Shown: piece by piece, positions 21,039 to 30,526 of the stretch
How the letters are laid out: each line of letters opens with the position of its first letter
How positions within the stretch are numbered: position 1 is the stretch's first letter
Assembly (NCBI GenBank): GCA_002771745.1
Contig: PCUL01000062.1
Span: 1 to 64,000 of the forward strand
Direction of reading: 5' to 3'
Source of the DNA: Bacteroidetes bacterium CG18_big_fil_WC_8_21_14_2_50_41_14
GTDB taxonomy: Bacteria > Bacteroidota > Bacteroidia > Bacteroidales > F082
Length of the DNA: 64,000 bases
Notes under the pieces: model-generated
What the model was told of the DNA's origin: nothing
The model's input: the letters and a program-made list of their open reading frames with translations, nothing else
The model's database searches: none
Translations under genes and position numbers: made by a program

Positions 21039-22670
21039 ATGAAAAAACCAGTGCAGCTCATCCTGCTTTTGATTACTTGCTTCCGGCTTACCGCACAAAT
21101 GGCAGTAACCATGCCTGGGGATTTTGAAAAAAGTGAAGGATTAATCCTCACCTGGAACAACCAGGAGGAGTTCAATCTGGCAACTGTCCAAATTATTACC
21201 TCAGTTCAACAACAAACAATACCCATCTGGATTCTTTATCAAAGTGATCCTGTTCCCATGGATACCGCTGAGATCAGTCTTTTTCTTATTTCTCACGGAG
21301 CAACTGTGGAAAATGTCCATTTCATTCCTGCTCAATATCAGGGTAACTGGATTAGAAACTATGGTCCCATCATGGGTTATGGTGTTTTTGATCAGGATTT
21401 GGAACGGTTTATTTATGATGCAGGTTATGCTTATAATTATCCGCCTGAAGATGACAGCATTCCTGCACAACTGGCACATTACTGGCATTGGCCCTTAGCT
21501 GAAATTCCATTGGAGTTGGATGCAGGAAACCTGTTAAATGATGGCCTGAAAAGAGGGTTTTCAACCAAACGCGTATTGGAAATGAATCCACTACTTTCAG
21601 AAATTGACATTAAAAACATGCTGAAAGAAAAATACAACCTGAATGATTGGGTTTTTCTGGAGACTTTGGAACATAGTGGCGGTGGTGATGGTAATCGACT
21701 GGATGGGTTTATGTTGGTGCTGGATTTTGAGACCATCCTGATTTCGGAATATCCTGATACCCTGCCCGATTATGAGGTTCTTGAATACAATATATCAACA
21801 CTGCAAAACTTTACCAACGCCTTTAGCCGTCCGTATACTATTTTCAGGGTTCCTGCTCCACCCATGGCCGATGGTACATTTACCACCTCGCAGCAGGGTG
21901 AAATGCGCACCTATACAAATGCATTAATCTTAAACAACCAGGTATTGGTTCCATCCTACGGATTGCCGTGGTATGATTCTGTCGCCCGGGCAGTTTTTAA
22001 GGAGGCCATGCCCGGTTATCAAATTACTATGGTAGATGCAAGCGCACTTACACCGGAATATGGAGCCATCCGCAGCCTGTCCGCGGTTATTCCTCAATCA
22101 CATTATTTGCGTATCGAACACCGGAAAATTACCGGACCTCAACCTTATCAACCCGATGTTCAGGTGACCTGCATTTCCAAAGCCGGTGAATTGGTTGAAA
22201 GCATGTGGATGTATTACCGGGTTAATTCAGATACCAATTATACAAAAACGCCTATCTATTTGGTTTGCCCTGAACACTTTGGCGTAATAGAGGGTCTGGC
22301 TGAAGATGATACCGTCCACTACTATCTGGAAGCCAACTCTACTTCTGCCACTACGACTTATCCTCTTTCGGCTCCCGATGGGAACTTCACTTTTTGGTTT
22401 GATGTGGTGTCGGAGATTGATCTCACTGAGAAATTCAACACCTCCTTTGTATTTCCCAATCCCGGGAACGGTATGATTAGGTTTCAACTTTCTGATAAAA
22501 TGAATCAGGCTGAAATGCGGCTTTATACATTAAATGGTCAGCTGTTATTTGAAACTTCTGTTACCAATAATCAACCTGTAAATATTAAGCGTTTTGTATC
22601 GCCCGGAGTGTACCTAGTCAGGTTGAACACCAAGGATAAGGAAGAAGTCATCAAGTTAATCATTTATTAG
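21039..22670 (+). CDS. PPAD/agmatine deiminase-family protein with Ig-like domain and T9SS C-terminal sorting domain; catalytic residues apparently lost
   Basis: Signal peptide; PPAD-like blocks WIRNYGP, DAGNLLNDG, GNRLDGF, MRTYTNALILNN, AMPGYQITMVDASALTPEYGAIRSL; C-terminal VFPNPGNGMIRFQL...GVYLVRLNTKDKEEVIKLIIY. Confidence 0.82.
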   Translation: MKKPVQLILLLITCFRLTAQMAVTMPGDFEKSEGLILTWNNQEEFNLATVQIITSVQQQTIPIWILYQSDPVPMDTAEISLFLISHGATVENVHFIPAQYQGNWIRNYGPIMGYGVFDQDLERFIYDAGYAYNYPPEDDSIPAQLAHYWHWPLAEIPLELDAGNLLNDGLKRGFSTKRVLEMNPLLSEIDIKNMLKEKYNLNDWVFLETLEHSGGGDGNRLDGFMLVLDFETILISEYPDTLPDYEVLEYNISTLQNFTNAFSRPYTIFRVPAPPMADGTFTTSQQGEMRTYTNALILNNQVLVPSYGLPWYDSVARAVFKEAMPGYQITMVDASALTPEYGAIRSLSAVIPQSHYLRIEHRKITGPQPYQPDVQVTCISKAGELVESMWMYYRVNSDTNYTKTPIYLVCPEHFGVIEGLAEDDTVHYYLEANSTSATTTYPLSAPDGNFTFWFDVVSEIDLTEKFNTSFVFPNPGNGMIRFQLSDKMNQAEMRLYTLNGQLLFETSVTNNQPVNIKRFVSPGVYLVRLNTKDKEEVIKLIIY

Positions 22671-22671
22671 C

Positions 22672-23376
22672 ATGCCTGTTTTTGAACTAACTAAAGATTG
22701 CCTATTCCCTGATCCAAATCTTTCTGAGCCTGATGGCTTATTGGCTTACGGTGGCGATTTGAGCGTGAAGCGTTTATTGGTGGCCTATTCAGAAGGTATA
22801 TTTCCCTGGTTTTCGGATGAAGACCCCATCTTATGGTGGTCCCCCGATCCCCGGATGGTGTTATTCACACAGGCATTTATCAGGCACAAAAGTTTGCGTT
22901 CCCTGATTAACAAGGGGAAATTTCAGGTAACATTCGACACAGTCTTCGACAAAGTCATTAGAAAATGTGCGGAGGTAGAACGGTTAGGTCTGCCAAATGG
23001 CACATGGATAACGGAAGAGATGGTTCGTGCGTACAAAAGACTACACAGGGCTGGTTATGCCCATTCGGTTGAAACCTGGTTTGAAGGCGAACTTGTGGGA
23101 GGATTGTATGGCATTTCTTTGGGTGGGATGTTTTTTGGTGAATCCATGTTTCATACCATGAGCGATGCCTCCAAGGTTGCACTGTGGCACCTGGTAGAGT
23201 TATTAATTGCCTGGGATTTTGATTTGATCGATGCCCAGCAGGACACAAAGCACTTACGAAACATGGGGGGAAAGTTAATCAGTAGAAAAGATTTTTTACA
23301 TTTGTTAGTTCAATCAACATCAAAACCTTCGAAAGTTGGAAAGTGGACAGGGGAAATGATGGATTCCCAAATTTGA
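22672..23376 (+). CDS. aat: leucyl/phenylalanyl-tRNA--protein transferase
   Basis: GLLAYGGDLSVKRLLVAYSEGIFPWF, WWSPDPRMVL, GGLYGISLGGMFFGESMF. Confidence 0.95.
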   Translation: MPVFELTKDCLFPDPNLSEPDGLLAYGGDLSVKRLLVAYSEGIFPWFSDEDPILWWSPDPRMVLFTQAFIRHKSLRSLINKGKFQVTFDTVFDKVIRKCAEVERLGLPNGTWITEEMVRAYKRLHRAGYAHSVETWFEGELVGGLYGISLGGMFFGESMFHTMSDASKVALWHLVELLIAWDFDLIDAQQDTKHLRNMGGKLISRKDFLHLLVQSTSKPSKVGKWTGEMMDSQI

Positions 23377-23406
23377 ATCGTTGTTTGACAGCAAAAACCA
23401 AATGGT

Positions 23407-23880
23407 ATGGAAGATAGAAAAGTATTTATGAAGGAGGCCATCACATTGGCACTTAGTAATGTGAAAAACAGCCATGGAGGGCCTTTTGGTGCAGTGGTAG
23501 TTAAAGAGGGGGTGGTCATAGGTTCGGGCACCAACCAGGTAACCGCTTCCAACGATCCTACAGCACATGCCGAAATTGTTGCCATTCGAGAAGCTACCAC
23601 CAAACTGGGCACCTTCGATCTGACCGGATGCGAGATTTACGCCAGTTGCGAACCCTGTCCCATGTGTTTGGGAGCCATTTACTGGGCCAAGATTACCAAG
23701 TTGTATTACGCTGCTACTAAGGACGATGCCGCAAAGGCCGACTTCGACGATTCGTATATCTACAAGGAATTTGCTTTGCCAAAGAATGAACGCACAATGG
23801 TTTCGCTTCAAATGATGCGCGATGATGCGGTAAAGGTGTTTGAAGCCTGGAATAAGAGTGATCAAAAGGTTCCATATTAG
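23407..23880 (+). CDS. nucleoside deaminase (guanine deaminase-like, CDA fold)
   Basis: Zinc motifs HAEIVAI and PCPMC; GGPFGAVVV. Confidence 0.92.
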   Translation: MEDRKVFMKEAITLALSNVKNSHGGPFGAVVVKEGVVIGSGTNQVTASNDPTAHAEIVAIREATTKLGTFDLTGCEIYASCEPCPMCLGAIYWAKITKLYYAATKDDAAKADFDDSYIYKEFALPKNERTMVSLQMMRDDAVKVFEAWNKSDQKVPY

Positions 23881-23942
23881 AGAGTGGCATACTTCCTTGT
23901 TATTTTAAATTGAATTTATTGGAATGTTGTCTCAGTCCAGTT

Positions 23943-23982
23943 AAAAAAAGAAGCAGAGCAACATCCAGGTTTACTCTGCTTC
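23943..23982 (-). terminator. intrinsic terminator (minus strand) for T9SS gene
   Basis: GAAGCAGAG...CTCTGCTTC 9-bp stem with a T tract on the minus strand, ~55 nt past the 24037 stop. Confidence 0.7.
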
Positions 23983-24036
23983 CTACAATACTTAGGAAAA
24001 AAAATTATTGTGATATCTAATAAAATTAGCTCAAAA

Positions 24037-25830
24037 CTATTTTTTGATAAACCTGGCTTTGTATTCGTTGCCATCAATAGAAAAACCTGTTAACAGATAA
24101 ATCCCTGCATGAAGTTGGCTAATGTCGATGGTATTTTGGGCGTTGTGCGACTGATATACCTTTTGTCCGGTAACTGAATAAATCTTCGATTGTACCAACT
24201 GCATATTGACATTCAGAACCTCATAAGCCGGATTGGGATAAACAGACATTTCAACCATTGAATTTTGAGCAACGGAAGAGTAATCAATCAAATAAATATC
24301 GTCAAAATAAAACTGTCCAGGAACAAAGTGACCTTCGCCACCGAGCTGGACAACCACCTGGTCGTAATCTATGCGATCAGCCACAGCGCTGAAATCGAAT
24401 AACAAAGACACCCAGCTATCAAATTCGGTTACGTCCAGTTTAACTTCTGTTTGCGTAGTCCATGCATTGGCTCCCAACAGGCTGTTCTGCAATTTCATGG
24501 AAGCTGTAGGTGTTAAAGTACCGGTGTAGTCGTTTGAAGAAGGAAAATACACTTTGAGCTCAAATTTATTACGGTTAGTGAGGTCCATTCTGTGGTCAAG
24601 AATAAATTGTGCATTGGTCCATTCAAAAGCACCTGAGCGGTTGTAATCAGCTACATGATTAGAAGCGTTTACAGGATCTCCCACTATCAGTAAATCTGTC
24701 AATTCGGGCGCATCCTGGAATTTCCAATCAGCAATGGTACCATATCCATCATTTTCAAAGTTATCCTGGACATCCAGAGCTAAAAGTGGTTTCTCCTCTG
24801 TTCCACCAACAAATTCCATGTCATCCCAGTAATAGGTTTGTTCGCCTGCTACTGCACCGGTTGTGCCGAAATTAAAGAAGATGGATGCTTTATTGTAGTT
24901 GTTGGCCAGGTTGAGTTCAGCTGTTCCGGGTGCTTCATTGCTGAAATCAAACAGGATGATTTCCCAGTCGGCGGCTACCGTGGTATTGGTTTCTGTTTCA
25001 CAGGTGATGGTTACATCGTTGAAATCTTCCACCTTTAATCTAATGGGTGTTCCGGCTGCGGGTGACCACACTTTGACACTCATAATGGTTGAACCTTCGG
25101 CAAAAGGGATGGGAGTTGGAAATCCAACAACTCCTCCTACTGTGGTACCTGCCCATAATTCAGCACTTTCTGTCTTTATGGTTTTAGCTACTTTATTGGC
25201 ATCATCTGTTGGATCTACAATAATTTCGCTGGAGTTACCACCAAAATCTGTCAAGCCGTAATTCACGTCTGGATCATCAAAAGTAACAGGAAGTGTAACA
25301 GGGACTCCTACTCCCCCACCTGAATACTCAGGTCCGATCACATCATCAAAATAAAATGTGTTTTCAGTTGTTGTTGCAAAATCGAAGAAAATCACCACTT
25401 TATCATAGGTGCCTGATGCAGCACCAGTAAAGTCATAAGTGATCAGCTGCCATGCATTTGGGGTGGTAACATTTCCCATCACTTCAGTTGAGATAGCCGG
25501 ATTTGAACTGGCTTCCAACTTAAAAAGTACCTCACATGCTATGGGTGAATACACTTTAAGTTGAAAAGTTGTACCGGTTGAAAAATCAATCGTGCCTTCA
25601 ACAATGGTATAAACATGTGTCCATTGACTGCCTGCTGCGCGCAGCCATTCAGCCACGCCGGCACTCGTATTAATCCCTGATATATCAGGGTTGGCAACTA
25701 CTGTTGGAATGTTAGGGTCACCTAAAAAGGTTTCATTTTGATTTGCATCAAAATCGTTGTAGATGTATTGTGCGTTTATGCTAAACGCAAACATCATGCC
25801 CACTAGAAAAGTAAAAAAATGTTTCATCAT
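24037..25830 (-). CDS. T9SS sorting-domain protein with three putative carbohydrate-binding beta-sandwich modules
   Basis: Signal peptide; modules ending YFDDVIGP / YYWDDMEFVG / YFDDIYLI; C-terminal VYPNPAYEVLNVNMQ...GIYLLTGFSIDGNEYKARFIKK. Confidence 0.85.
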   Translation of the reverse strand: MMKHFFTFLVGMMFAFSINAQYIYNDFDANQNETFLGDPNIPTVVANPDISGINTSAGVAEWLRAAGSQWTHVYTIVEGTIDFSTGTTFQLKVYSPIACEVLFKLEASSNPAISTEVMGNVTTPNAWQLITYDFTGAASGTYDKVVIFFDFATTTENTFYFDDVIGPEYSGGGVGVPVTLPVTFDDPDVNYGLTDFGGNSSEIIVDPTDDANKVAKTIKTESAELWAGTTVGGVVGFPTPIPFAEGSTIMSVKVWSPAAGTPIRLKVEDFNDVTITCETETNTTVAADWEIILFDFSNEAPGTAELNLANNYNKASIFFNFGTTGAVAGEQTYYWDDMEFVGGTEEKPLLALDVQDNFENDGYGTIADWKFQDAPELTDLLIVGDPVNASNHVADYNRSGAFEWTNAQFILDHRMDLTNRNKFELKVYFPSSNDYTGTLTPTASMKLQNSLLGANAWTTQTEVKLDVTEFDSWVSLLFDFSAVADRIDYDQVVVQLGGEGHFVPGQFYFDDIYLIDYSSVAQNSMVEMSVYPNPAYEVLNVNMQLVQSKIYSVTGQKVYQSHNAQNTIDISQLHAGIYLLTGFSIDGNEYKARFIKK

Positions 25831-25854
25831 ATTAGATTTATTGAGTGGTTTTAA

Positions 25855-25889
25855 TAGAAGGCTTTGCAGAAACCCTGCAAAGCCTTCTA
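25855..25889. repeat. 15-bp perfect inverted repeat (stem-loop) between two T9SS genes
   Basis: TAGAAGGCTTTGCAG-aaacc-CTGCAAAGCCTTCTA. Confidence 0.9.
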
Positions 25890-25896
25890 AATTTAT

Positions 25897-28800
25897 TTAT
25901 AGAATAATTATTTTCATTGTAAGTATCTGTGAAGAGCTATCCGACTTAACTTTTAGTATATAAATGCCGCTATTCAAATGGCTAACATCCATGATAAGCA
26001 TGTTAGTTGACACTTTCTTTTGGCTAACAACTTTTCCTGTAAAGTTAATCAAATTAACTGTCCATGGAGTATTATTTTCCATTTGGATGTGCAAAAGATC
26101 TACTACAGGGTTGGGAAAAACAACGAACGATATTTGATCTAAAGAGTTTACCGCTTCAGGTTGAGCTTCGATGTAATCTGGCTTGAGCAAGGTGTCGGCT
26201 CCAAATTCATTGGACACAATCAGCTGTACATCAAAAAAGCCAGCCTCATAGAACACAATACCCGTTGGCATTTCTTCCGAGGAGGTTTCAGGAGTTCCAC
26301 CTTCAAAATACCAGTTATAGGTAAGCCCACTGCCTATCGACAGACTGGTAAAATCTACTGGTAATCCTGCAAGGAGTACAGTTTGATTGGCTACAAAATC
26401 GGCAGCAGGTACTACACCAACTGTTATGTAATCTTCTTTTGTTAGTGTGTCGGATTCCGTACCATTATCCACAATCAGGGTAACTTGATATACACCGGCT
26501 GTTTCATAGATAATTTCCGGTGGTTGTTGTCCTGAAAATGAAGAAGGTGTCCCGCCTTCAAATGTCCATTCCCAGCTTATGGGAGATCCTGTTGACATAT
26601 CTGTAAACAAGACACTGTCTCCTTCTGCAAGAGTTGTTTGGTTGGCAGCGAAATTTGATTGAATAGTGGTAACAGCAACGATTGTAAAATAGGCATCGCT
26701 GGTATCAGTTGGAAATGAATTATCCGTTGAAGTTATGATGATGCGATAGTCGGATCCCGGCTCCTGATTGGGGAAAACACCCCATGTAAAGAGGGTATCT
26801 GAAGCACTGACATTATATCCGATCAGTTGAGGATCCTCATTCCCTTTTATTAGCTCAATGGTTACAGAACCGGTCCAATAATCATAATCCCATTCAATGT
26901 CAAATTGTGATCCCTGATCGATCATTTCACCACCGTTGGGAGACAAAACAGCTACATAAGGTACATGCAAAAGGTATAAATTATCAAAATAAAACTGACC
27001 CGGAGCCCAATGGCCTTCGCCCCCAAGTTGAACGACAATTTGATCATAATCAATATTTTCGCTCCAGGCACTAAAATCATATGTCAGAGTAACCCATTCA
27101 TCAAACACGGTAATCGTCTGCACAATTTCAGCCTGTGTAGTCCAGGCATTTCCACCTAACAGGCTATTTTGTAACTTTAAGGATGCGGTTGGAGTCAATG
27201 CTCCCGTATAGTTATTTGAAGAGGGAAAGAATACCTTTAATTCAAATTTGTTTCTCTCTGATAAATCAAGGCGGTGGTCAAGAATTGTTTGTGCATTGGC
27301 ATATTCAAAGGCTCCGTTTCTGTTGTAATCAGCTACCGTATTGTTGGAATTTACCGGATCGGTAATCGTTGCCAGGGGATCCATGTTTGGGTTTTGGAAT
27401 ATCCATTCGTCAATGGTGCTCCATCCGTCATTTTCAAAATTATCCTGAACATCGGTGGCAAGCACGGGTTTAGGTTCGTCGTAAGCTGGCCCAACAATAT
27501 CATCCACATAAAAAGTGTTATCGTTTACCGATGAGAAATCGAAGAAGATCGTAATTTTGTCATAAGTCTCTGAAGCAGCACCAGGAAAATCAAAGTTTAG
27601 AAGTGTCCATTCGTTTACATTCCAAATGGTGGAGGTTTGTTCAACAAAAAGGGCACCGTTGTTTTGGTTTTCCAGTTTTAAGAGCACATTACAAACGATC
27701 GGCGAAAGAACTTTGAGTTGAAAGTTGGTGCCATTGGTAAAGTTGACAGGTCCGTCCAGTACCATAAAGCTGTTTGCCCATTGCTCGGATGAGCGAATCC
27801 ATTCGGCCACCTGTGCGCTGTTATTAATTCCTGATGGATTTGGGTTGGCCACTATTGTTGGCATGTTGGGCCATCCCTGGTAGGCAACATTTTGTGTGTC
27901 GTCAAAATTGTTGTAGGTGAACTCAGGTGTTGGATACCAGGGAATTAATTCAATATTATCAAAATAAAACTGTCCAGATACCCAATGCCCCTGACCTCCA
28001 AACTGAACTACTATTTTATCATACTCCTCGGTTGTGGCCCATCCACTGAAATCAAATGACAGTGTTACCCATTGATCGTAGGTATTAACCGAATGTGAAA
28101 CAACCGCCTCAGTGGTCCAGGCGTTTCCTCCCAGCAAGCTGTTTTGCAGCTTTATATCTACGGTATTCGTGAGTAATCCAGTATAATCATTTGACGATGG
28201 AAAATAAACGTCCATTTCAAACACGTTTCTATTGGTCAAATCCATCCGATGATCCAGTTCTGCCTGGGCGTTGGTCCATTCGAAACCACCTGAACGATTA
28301 TAATCGGCCACATTGTTTGTACTATTAACGGGATCGGAAGTAATTGTCAATGGATTCAATCCAGGATCCTGAAAAATCCAACTGGTGATATTTCCCCAGC
28401 CATTGTTCTCGAAATTATCCTGTACATCATCCGCATTTAACGGTTTACCCTGGCTGCCTGCATAATATGGACCCTCGATATCATCGAAATAAAAGGTGTT
28501 AGCGTTAAATGTAGAAAAGTCAAGAAAGAATACAATCTTGTCAAATGTTCCCGATGGTTCACCTGAAAAATCAAAGTTGAGTTGTACCCATTGATTTGGT
28601 GTGGCAATAGGCAGTGTCCTCTCCGTGAATATCCCGCCGTTTGCCTTGTCTTCAAGCTTAAACAGAACATTGCAGGCAATGGGAGAATACACTTTGACTG
28701 AGAAAATGGTGCCAGTTGTAAAATCAATTTTACCCGAGAGTTCAGTGTATACATTGTCCCACTGCGCCCAATTGCTGCGGTCCCATTGTGCAACATTTGC

Positions 28801-28965
28801 ACTCGTATTTATTCCGGACACATAGGGATTGGCAATGGTAACGGGCATATTGGGCCATGCCAGGAATACTTCATTCTGATTGGCATCATAATCGTTGTAG
28901 ATATACTGTGCATTCAGTCCGAAAGCCAGTAAAATCAAGGTCATAAAAGTAAAGAATTGTTTCAT
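25897..28965 (-). CDS. T9SS sorting-domain protein with duplicated A-B binding modules, Ig-like and two PKD domains
   Basis: Internal duplication (YIYNDYDANQNEVFLAWPNMP.. / TYNNFDDTQNVAYQGWPNMP..; VQDNFENNGWGNITSWIFQDP.. / VQDNFENDGWSTIDEWIFQNP..), PKD repeats and C-terminal VFPNPVVDLLHIQM... Confidence 0.88.
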   Translation of the reverse strand: MKQFFTFMTLILLAFGLNAQYIYNDYDANQNEVFLAWPNMPVTIANPYVSGINTSANVAQWDRSNWAQWDNVYTELSGKIDFTTGTIFSVKVYSPIACNVLFKLEDKANGGIFTERTLPIATPNQWVQLNFDFSGEPSGTFDKIVFFLDFSTFNANTFYFDDIEGPYYAGSQGKPLNADDVQDNFENNGWGNITSWIFQDPGLNPLTITSDPVNSTNNVADYNRSGGFEWTNAQAELDHRMDLTNRNVFEMDVYFPSSNDYTGLLTNTVDIKLQNSLLGGNAWTTEAVVSHSVNTYDQWVTLSFDFSGWATTEEYDKIVVQFGGQGHWVSGQFYFDNIELIPWYPTPEFTYNNFDDTQNVAYQGWPNMPTIVANPNPSGINNSAQVAEWIRSSEQWANSFMVLDGPVNFTNGTNFQLKVLSPIVCNVLLKLENQNNGALFVEQTSTIWNVNEWTLLNFDFPGAASETYDKITIFFDFSSVNDNTFYVDDIVGPAYDEPKPVLATDVQDNFENDGWSTIDEWIFQNPNMDPLATITDPVNSNNTVADYNRNGAFEYANAQTILDHRLDLSERNKFELKVFFPSSNNYTGALTPTASLKLQNSLLGGNAWTTQAEIVQTITVFDEWVTLTYDFSAWSENIDYDQIVVQLGGEGHWAPGQFYFDNLYLLHVPYVAVLSPNGGEMIDQGSQFDIEWDYDYWTGSVTIELIKGNEDPQLIGYNVSASDTLFTWGVFPNQEPGSDYRIIITSTDNSFPTDTSDAYFTIVAVTTIQSNFAANQTTLAEGDSVLFTDMSTGSPISWEWTFEGGTPSSFSGQQPPEIIYETAGVYQVTLIVDNGTESDTLTKEDYITVGVVPAADFVANQTVLLAGLPVDFTSLSIGSGLTYNWYFEGGTPETSSEEMPTGIVFYEAGFFDVQLIVSNEFGADTLLKPDYIEAQPEAVNSLDQISFVVFPNPVVDLLHIQMENNTPWTVNLINFTGKVVSQKKVSTNMLIMDVSHLNSGIYILKVKSDSSSQILTMKIIIL

Positions 28966-29027
28966 AATAATAGTTAGTTTAAATGATAGTTAATGGATTA
29001 TTTTCCCATAAAAAGGTGTTTAATGGA

Positions 29028-30398
29028 CTAATTATTTGCATTACTAATTGAATTAATTCGCCTGAGCTCCAGGTCTTTTTGCATGACGATACAGGTTTTG
29101 TGATCGATGGTATAGAAATAGAGTAGAACGGCGCAAAACATGTATAGAATTCCCGGAAAGACTGAAATCATGAGTTTAATTCCGGTGAGAGCAGTTGCCG
29201 ATTGTTCGGCATTGGGAATAAATTGATATAGAGCCAGTAACCATCCCGCCAGGGCACCACCAATGCCCCATCCTGCCTTTTGAGCAAAAGTAGCTGCAGA
29301 AAAAACAAGGCCGGTAGATCGGCGTTCATTTTTCCACTCAGAATAGTCAGCAGTATCGGCTATCATGGTCCACAACAAAGGTACTGCCGGAGCATAGGTA
29401 AGCTTTGCCAGAATGTTGAGCACATAAATAGAAATGATATTTTCTGCCGAAGGGAGATACAAAAGAATAAAGAAAAACCCTGAAATAAGTGAACTGGCTA
29501 AAAACACATTGCGTTTTCCAAATTTTATGGCCAATGGCTTGGAAAAAGGTATCCCAACAATCAATGCCAGCGTTCCAATAACGTTAAAAAGCTGCACGTT
29601 TTCCTCATTGCCCATATAGTATTTAAAATAATACGCAATACTTAGGTTTTGCATGGCAAACATCACAAAAGAAATAATTCCCACAAAAAACAGAATCACC
29701 CAGGGTTTATTTTTGAACAGATTTCTTAAATCTTCTTTTAGATTTTGCTGTTGTTCTTTAGGTGGTTGCACCCTTTCTTTGGTTGTTTTAAAAGTGATCA
29801 TAAACAGTAAAAAACTGATCACCGCAAACAAAATCAGGGTGTATTGATAACCCTGAGCGGTATCGCCATTACCAAAATAGAGTGCGAGGGTAAGTGCACT
29901 TCCTGTTACAATAAGCTGACCAATAAAGGCGAAAACAAATCGGTACGAATTTAAACCGGCACGTTCGTAGGAATCGGAAGTCATGACTGCGCCGAGCGAT
30001 GAATAGGGTAGGTTGATTGCGGTAAAAACGGTCATCAATAAAAAGTAGGTAACTCCGGCATATATGATCTTACCAGTTGCTCCCAGATCGGGGGTGGTAA
30101 ATGTTAAAACTGCCAATATGCTGTAAGGAACAGCCATCCACAAAATATAAGGCCTGAATTTGCCCCATTTTGTAGTGGTTCTGTCGGCAATAATTCCCAT
30201 CAAGGGATCGCTTACCATGTCCCAGACACGTGCAATAAGCATAATGGTTCCTGCTGCAGCTGCAGATATTCCAAAAGTATCGGTATAAAAAATGAGAATC
30301 CAGAAACCCACCATATCCCAAACAAAATGAGAAGCCGTGTCGCCGAGACCATATCCCACTTTTTCTTTGATCGATAATTTTGTGCTGGTGATTTCCAT
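29028..30398 (-). CDS. MFS transporter, GPH (glycoside-pentoside-hexuronide) family sugar symporter
   Basis: KVGYGLGDTASHFVWDM, ARVWDMVSDPLMGIIADRT, WGKFRPYILW. Confidence 0.92.
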   Translation of the reverse strand: MEITSTKLSIKEKVGYGLGDTASHFVWDMVGFWILIFYTDTFGISAAAAGTIMLIARVWDMVSDPLMGIIADRTTTKWGKFRPYILWMAVPYSILAVLTFTTPDLGATGKIIYAGVTYFLLMTVFTAINLPYSSLGAVMTSDSYERAGLNSYRFVFAFIGQLIVTGSALTLALYFGNGDTAQGYQYTLILFAVISFLLFMITFKTTKERVQPPKEQQQNLKEDLRNLFKNKPWVILFFVGIISFVMFAMQNLSIAYYFKYYMGNEENVQLFNVIGTLALIVGIPFSKPLAIKFGKRNVFLASSLISGFFFILLYLPSAENIISIYVLNILAKLTYAPAVPLLWTMIADTADYSEWKNERRSTGLVFSAATFAQKAGWGIGGALAGWLLALYQFIPNAEQSATALTGIKLMISVFPGILYMFCAVLLYFYTIDHKTCIVMQKDLELRRINSISNANN

Positions 30399-30403
30399 GA
30401 TTC

Positions 30404-30508
30404 CTATTGTAAGTCGTTATACTTTTCTTTTACTGCATTTGCATGAATGATGCTAAACAAGCCAAGGCTTGTAAAGAGTAAGAATGCTATTATTTTTTTT
30501 GTCACCAT
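30404..30508 (-). CDS. 34-codon ORF, signal-peptide-like; small exported peptide or remnant of truncated gene
   Basis: Minus strand ATG 30508 to TAG 30404: MVTKKIIAFLLFTSLGLFSIIHANAVKEKYNDLQ*; below ORF-track length cutoff. Confidence 0.45.
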   Translation of the reverse strand: MVTKKIIAFLLFTSLGLFSIIHANAVKEKYNDLQ

Positions 30509-30526
30509 TATTTTTAAGAATTTAAG

